Shown: piece after piece, positions 8,290 through 10,316 of the stretch
Layout of the letters: the number at the start of each line of letters is the position of its first letter
How positions within the stretch are numbered: the first letter of the stretch is position 1
Origin: Gammaproteobacteria bacterium
GTDB lineage: Bacteria; Pseudomonadota; Gammaproteobacteria; Thiohalomonadales; Thiohalomonadaceae
Direction of reading: 5' to 3'
Assembly (NCBI GenBank): GCA_015232955.1
Contig: JADFYS010000051.1
Span: 1-10,316, forward strand
DNA: 10,316 nucleotides
The notes under the pieces: generated by a model
What the model was told of the DNA's origin: nothing
What the model saw: the letters and a program-made list of their open reading frames with translations, nothing else
Databases searched by the model: none
Made by a program: the position numbers and the translations under genes

Positions 8290-9626
8290 CCGCAAATCCT
8301 CTCTCTCCAATGCGTTTTACCACTTTAGCGCAGTGGCTCTCCTGGCAGGAGCAGCTCCACCCTGCAACGATCGATCTTGGTCTGGAACGGGTGCGGGAGG
8401 TCTATCAGCGACTCTTTAGCGACGAGATGAAGTTGCCGCTGGTGATCACTGTTGCTGGTACCAACGGCAAGGGTTCAACCGTTGCCGTGACCGAGTCGAT
8501 TTTAATTGCAGCCGGTTATCGCGTAGGCTGCTACACCTCCCCCCATCTGCAGCGCTACCAGGAACGAATCCGGATTCAGGGGGAAGAGATAGACGAGGCG
8601 TCACTCTGTGCTGCGTTTGCGGCGATCGATGGCTGTCGGGGTGAGATCTCCCTCACCTATTTCGAGTTCGGGACGCTCGCTGCGATCTGGATTCTGGCGC
8701 GAGAAGCGCTGGATCTCTGGATTTTAGAGGTGGGTCTGGGGGGGCGACTCGATGCGGTGAACATCATTGATCCCGATCTCGCTATTATCACGGCCATCGA
8801 TATCGATCACCGTGCCTGGTTGGGTGACGATCGTGAGACCATTGCGCGGGAGAAGGGGGGGATCCTCCGCCCGGGGATTGCGGCGATCTGTAGTGATCCG
8901 CAACCGCCTCAGTCCCTATTGACCCTCGCCGCAGAGATCGGAACACGCCTCTACTGCCTCAACCGTGACTTTTTTGTCGAAGAAAAAGGGGAGGGGCGGT
9001 GGCAGTTTCGCTCAGCACAGCAGCAGTTTGACCTCCCCACGCCTCCTCTAAAAGGGCGGTTTCAGCTCGATAACTGCGGTGGCGTGGTGATGGGGTTAGC
9101 GTTGCTGCAACAGCGGCTCAAGGTGAATCGACAACAGATGGAAGCCGGATTGCGAAGGGCGACTCTTTCGGGGCGCTTTGGCCGCTTACAACAGAAGCCG
9201 GGAGTGATCGTCGATGTCGCCCACAACCGGCAAGCGGTAGAGGCGTTGGCAACACTACTTCGACAGCACCCCTGCAGTGGTCAACGAATTGCGATCTTTT
9301 CTCTTCTCAAGGATAAGGATGGGGGCGCCATCGTCGCGGCAATGGGTGACCTCATAGCACAGTGGTGGGTGGTCTCCAGTAGTGGCGAGCGCGGCGTTGC
9401 CGCCCCGGTATTGGCAGAGGTGGTGCGCAGCGCAGGGGGAAACGCAGTGCAGATCGCCACCACTACGGCCGAGGCAGTGGCTAGCGTCCTGGAACAGGCA
9501 GCGGATGAGGATGAGATTATTGTTTTTGGATCGTTTCAGCTAGTGGCTGAGGCGATGAAGATCTTCCCAGAGGGGGAGATGGTGACAGTAGGTAGAAACG
9601 GGATAGGTGGGACAGAAGATGAATGA
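8286..9626 (+). CDS. folC: FolC, dihydrofolate/folylpolyglutamate synthase
   Basis: FolC adds glutamate to dihydropteroate to make dihydrofolate, and further glutamates to reduced folates, using ATP. It is a Mur-ligase relative. Visible: the P-loop GTNGKGS (58-64), YTSPHL (83-88), TYFEFGT (124-130), LEVGLGGRLDAVN (147-159), D174-H175 and the carbamylated-lysine position K190 in REKGG, then SGRFGR (295-300), DVAHN (310-314) and GSF (415-417). Length 446 residues is slightly long but normal. I prefer the TTG at 8286, which overlaps the accD stop and has AGGGAG (8277-8282) upstream; the ATG at 8310 lacks a ribosome binding site and would drop eight residues. The segment LDNCGGVVMG (261-270) replaces a stretch more often rich in N-A-A residues, a mild divergence. 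The end overlaps dedD by eight bases. Confidence 0.95.
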   Translation: MTANPLSPMRFTTLAQWLSWQEQLHPATIDLGLERVREVYQRLFSDEMKLPLVITVAGTNGKGSTVAVTESILIAAGYRVGCYTSPHLQRYQERIRIQGEEIDEASLCAAFAAIDGCRGEISLTYFEFGTLAAIWILAREALDLWILEVGLGGRLDAVNIIDPDLAIITAIDIDHRAWLGDDRETIAREKGGILRPGIAAICSDPQPPQSLLTLAAEIGTRLYCLNRDFFVEEKGEGRWQFRSAQQQFDLPTPPLKGRFQLDNCGGVVMGLALLQQRLKVNRQQMEAGLRRATLSGRFGRLQQKPGVIVDVAHNRQAVEALATLLRQHPCSGQRIAIFSLLKDKDGGAIVAAMGDLIAQWWVVSSSGERGVAAPVLAEVVRSAGGNAVQIATTTAEAVASVLEQAADEDEIIVFGSFQLVAEAMKIFPEGEMVTVGRNGIGGTEDE

Positions 9627-10230
9627 GCAGCTCAAACAGCGATTGGTGGGGGCGACGGTACTAATCTCTCTTGCGGTGATCTTTCTGCCGATGATCTTTG
9701 ATGGGGGAGGGGGGCTTCCCTCGCAGCAGGAGGGTCTTGTACTCTCCCAGATAATGCCACCAGATCCGGATCTCCAGTTTGAACCGATTGAGATCCCGCT
9801 CTATCCACCGATACGGGAAGAGGAGCCTCCCCGAATTCAGGAAAAGATCACTCCTGCAGACGCAGGTGAAGAGCAGCCGGTAGAGGCGGGAGAGGTGGTT
9901 GTGCCGGCAGCGCAAGAGAGAGAGGAGGAGAAAGCGATCGCTCTTCCCCCCCCCAGGAGCGAGGAGGTGGTGCGGGTAAAGTCTCCTACCAAAGTTGCAG
10001 CGTTTACGGTACAGATCGCCAGTTTTTCCAGTTCGGTCAACGCCACCAGAGAGCGGGATCGTCTGATTCAGCTCGGATTCCCTGCCCATATCGAACTTCT
10101 GGAGGATGGATCGCGCAAGATGTATCGGGTTCGGGTGGATAGCCATACCCGGGATGAGGCTCTGGCGCTGCAGAAGAAGATCTTGGCTAAGGCGGGGGTG
10201 AAAGGGAGCCGAGTGATGCCAAAATTTTGA
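9619..10230 (+). CDS. dedD: DedD-type SPOR-domain cell-division protein
   Basis: DedD-type proteins are inner-membrane division proteins whose periplasmic SPOR domain binds septal peptidoglycan stripped of stem peptides. The start MNEQLKQRLVGATVLISLAV with IFLPMIFDGGGG is typical of the family: a short cytoplasmic tail and one membrane helix (about 9-26). A proline- and glutamate-rich periplasmic linker (about 45-125) follows, then the SPOR domain (about 127-202: FTVQIASFSS, RDRLIQLGFPAHI, YRVRVDSHTRDEAL). I chose the ATG at 9619 (203 residues) because AGGTGG at 9605-9610 lies eight bases upstream; a GTG at 9607 would add four residues and overlap that site. A run of nine C's (9946-9954) encodes Pro110-112 in the linker. 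In many gammaproteobacteria cvpA and purF come next; the window ends before that can be seen. Confidence 0.9.
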   Translation: MNEQLKQRLVGATVLISLAVIFLPMIFDGGGGLPSQQEGLVLSQIMPPDPDLQFEPIEIPLYPPIREEEPPRIQEKITPADAGEEQPVEAGEVVVPAAQEREEEKAIALPPPRSEEVVRVKSPTKVAAFTVQIASFSSSVNATRERDRLIQLGFPAHIELLEDGSRKMYRVRVDSHTRDEALALQKKILAKAGVKGSRVMPKF

Positions 10231-10316
10231 AGTCGCGCTTATACCCAAGATACCTGAAAACGCTGGTTCCAGAAAGCCGATAAGCGCGACTCTTCTTCGT
10301 TATGAAGCCTTTGAAT
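10231..10316. repeat. MITE-like intergenic repeat, copy 2 (partial)
   Basis: This begins directly after the dedD stop and runs off the window. It contains a perfect 12-bp inverted repeat, AGTCGCGCTTAT (10231-10242) and ATAAGCGCGACT (10280-10291), separated by 37 bases. From 10241 the sequence aligns with the left end of the element before truA (from 3801), with one single-base gap near the CGCTGGTTCC segment; similarity fades but continues past the right arm (CTTC..CGTT.TG). The inner loop holds a small CTGG/CCAG palindrome. No strong T-run follows, so it is not a typical intrinsic terminator, although the stem could form in the transcript of the operon. The right end and any inverted end are beyond the window. 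Confidence 0.5.

Noticed and set aside
9607..9618. GTG start giving a four-residue longer DedD
   Set aside because: It overlaps the AGGTGG ribosome binding site that is well placed for the ATG at 9619, and MNEQLKQRLVGA is the usual family start.
9934..9941. GCGATCGC octamer resembling the cyanobacterial HIP1 palindrome
   Set aside because: I noticed only a single occurrence, and all genes are of gammaproteobacterial type, so it is most likely chance in GATC-rich coding sequence.
9661..10248. A 195-codon minus-strand frame opposite dedD
   Set aside because: It is fully covered by dedD, whose SPOR domain and membrane helix are clear, and the antisense product has no recognisable features.
10231..10300. 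Strong intrinsic terminator after dedD
   Set aside because: The 12-bp stem has a 37-base loop and is followed by TCTTCTTCGTT rather than a T-run. It also belongs to a repeat family, so I list it as a repeat instead.

Overview
The window looks like a piece of a gammaproteobacterial chromosome. Seven of its genes are ordinary chromosomal genes on the + strand, with protein types and an order known from that class: fimV, truA, trpF, trpB, trpA, accD, folC and a dedD-type SPOR gene. FimV with a periplasmic LysM domain and an acidic cytoplasmic TPR region, and a DedD-type SPOR protein directly after folC, are the strongest indicators. GC content is moderately high. I cannot name the genus from sequence alone.

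Layout. Positions 1-50 hold a GC-rich palindromic intergenic repeat. It abuts the 3' remnant of a transposase gene (53-361). Positions 362-749 have no gene I can support, but contain a plausible promoter for fimV near 680-709. fimV (750-3782) encodes a 1010-residue inner-membrane protein linked to type IV pili, polarity and peptidoglycan. A 183-base gap follows, mostly filled by a MITE-like element (about 3800-3954) whose right end lies 11 bases before truA. From truA to dedD the genes are packed as one block: gaps are 1-3 bases, or the genes overlap by 4-14 bases. A second copy of the repeat family starts directly after the dedD stop and runs off the window.

Function. truA makes a pseudouridine synthase acting on the tRNA anticodon arm. 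trpF, trpB and trpA encode the last three steps of tryptophan synthesis after the PRA stage except for TrpC: PRA isomerase and both tryptophan synthase subunits. accD encodes the carboxyltransferase beta subunit for malonyl-CoA synthesis. folC encodes the folate-adding enzyme, and dedD a cell-division SPOR protein. The overlapping starts suggest translational coupling from trpF onward. truA-trpF-accD-folC-dedD (often followed by cvpA-purF) is a familiar gammaproteobacterial cluster; here trpBA sits between trpF and accD.

I do not see a new defence, secretion or biosynthetic system. The least explained content is non-coding: two related intergenic repeats, one with a perfect 12-bp inverted repeat and a compensatory base change between copies, plus degraded insertion-sequence debris upstream of fimV.
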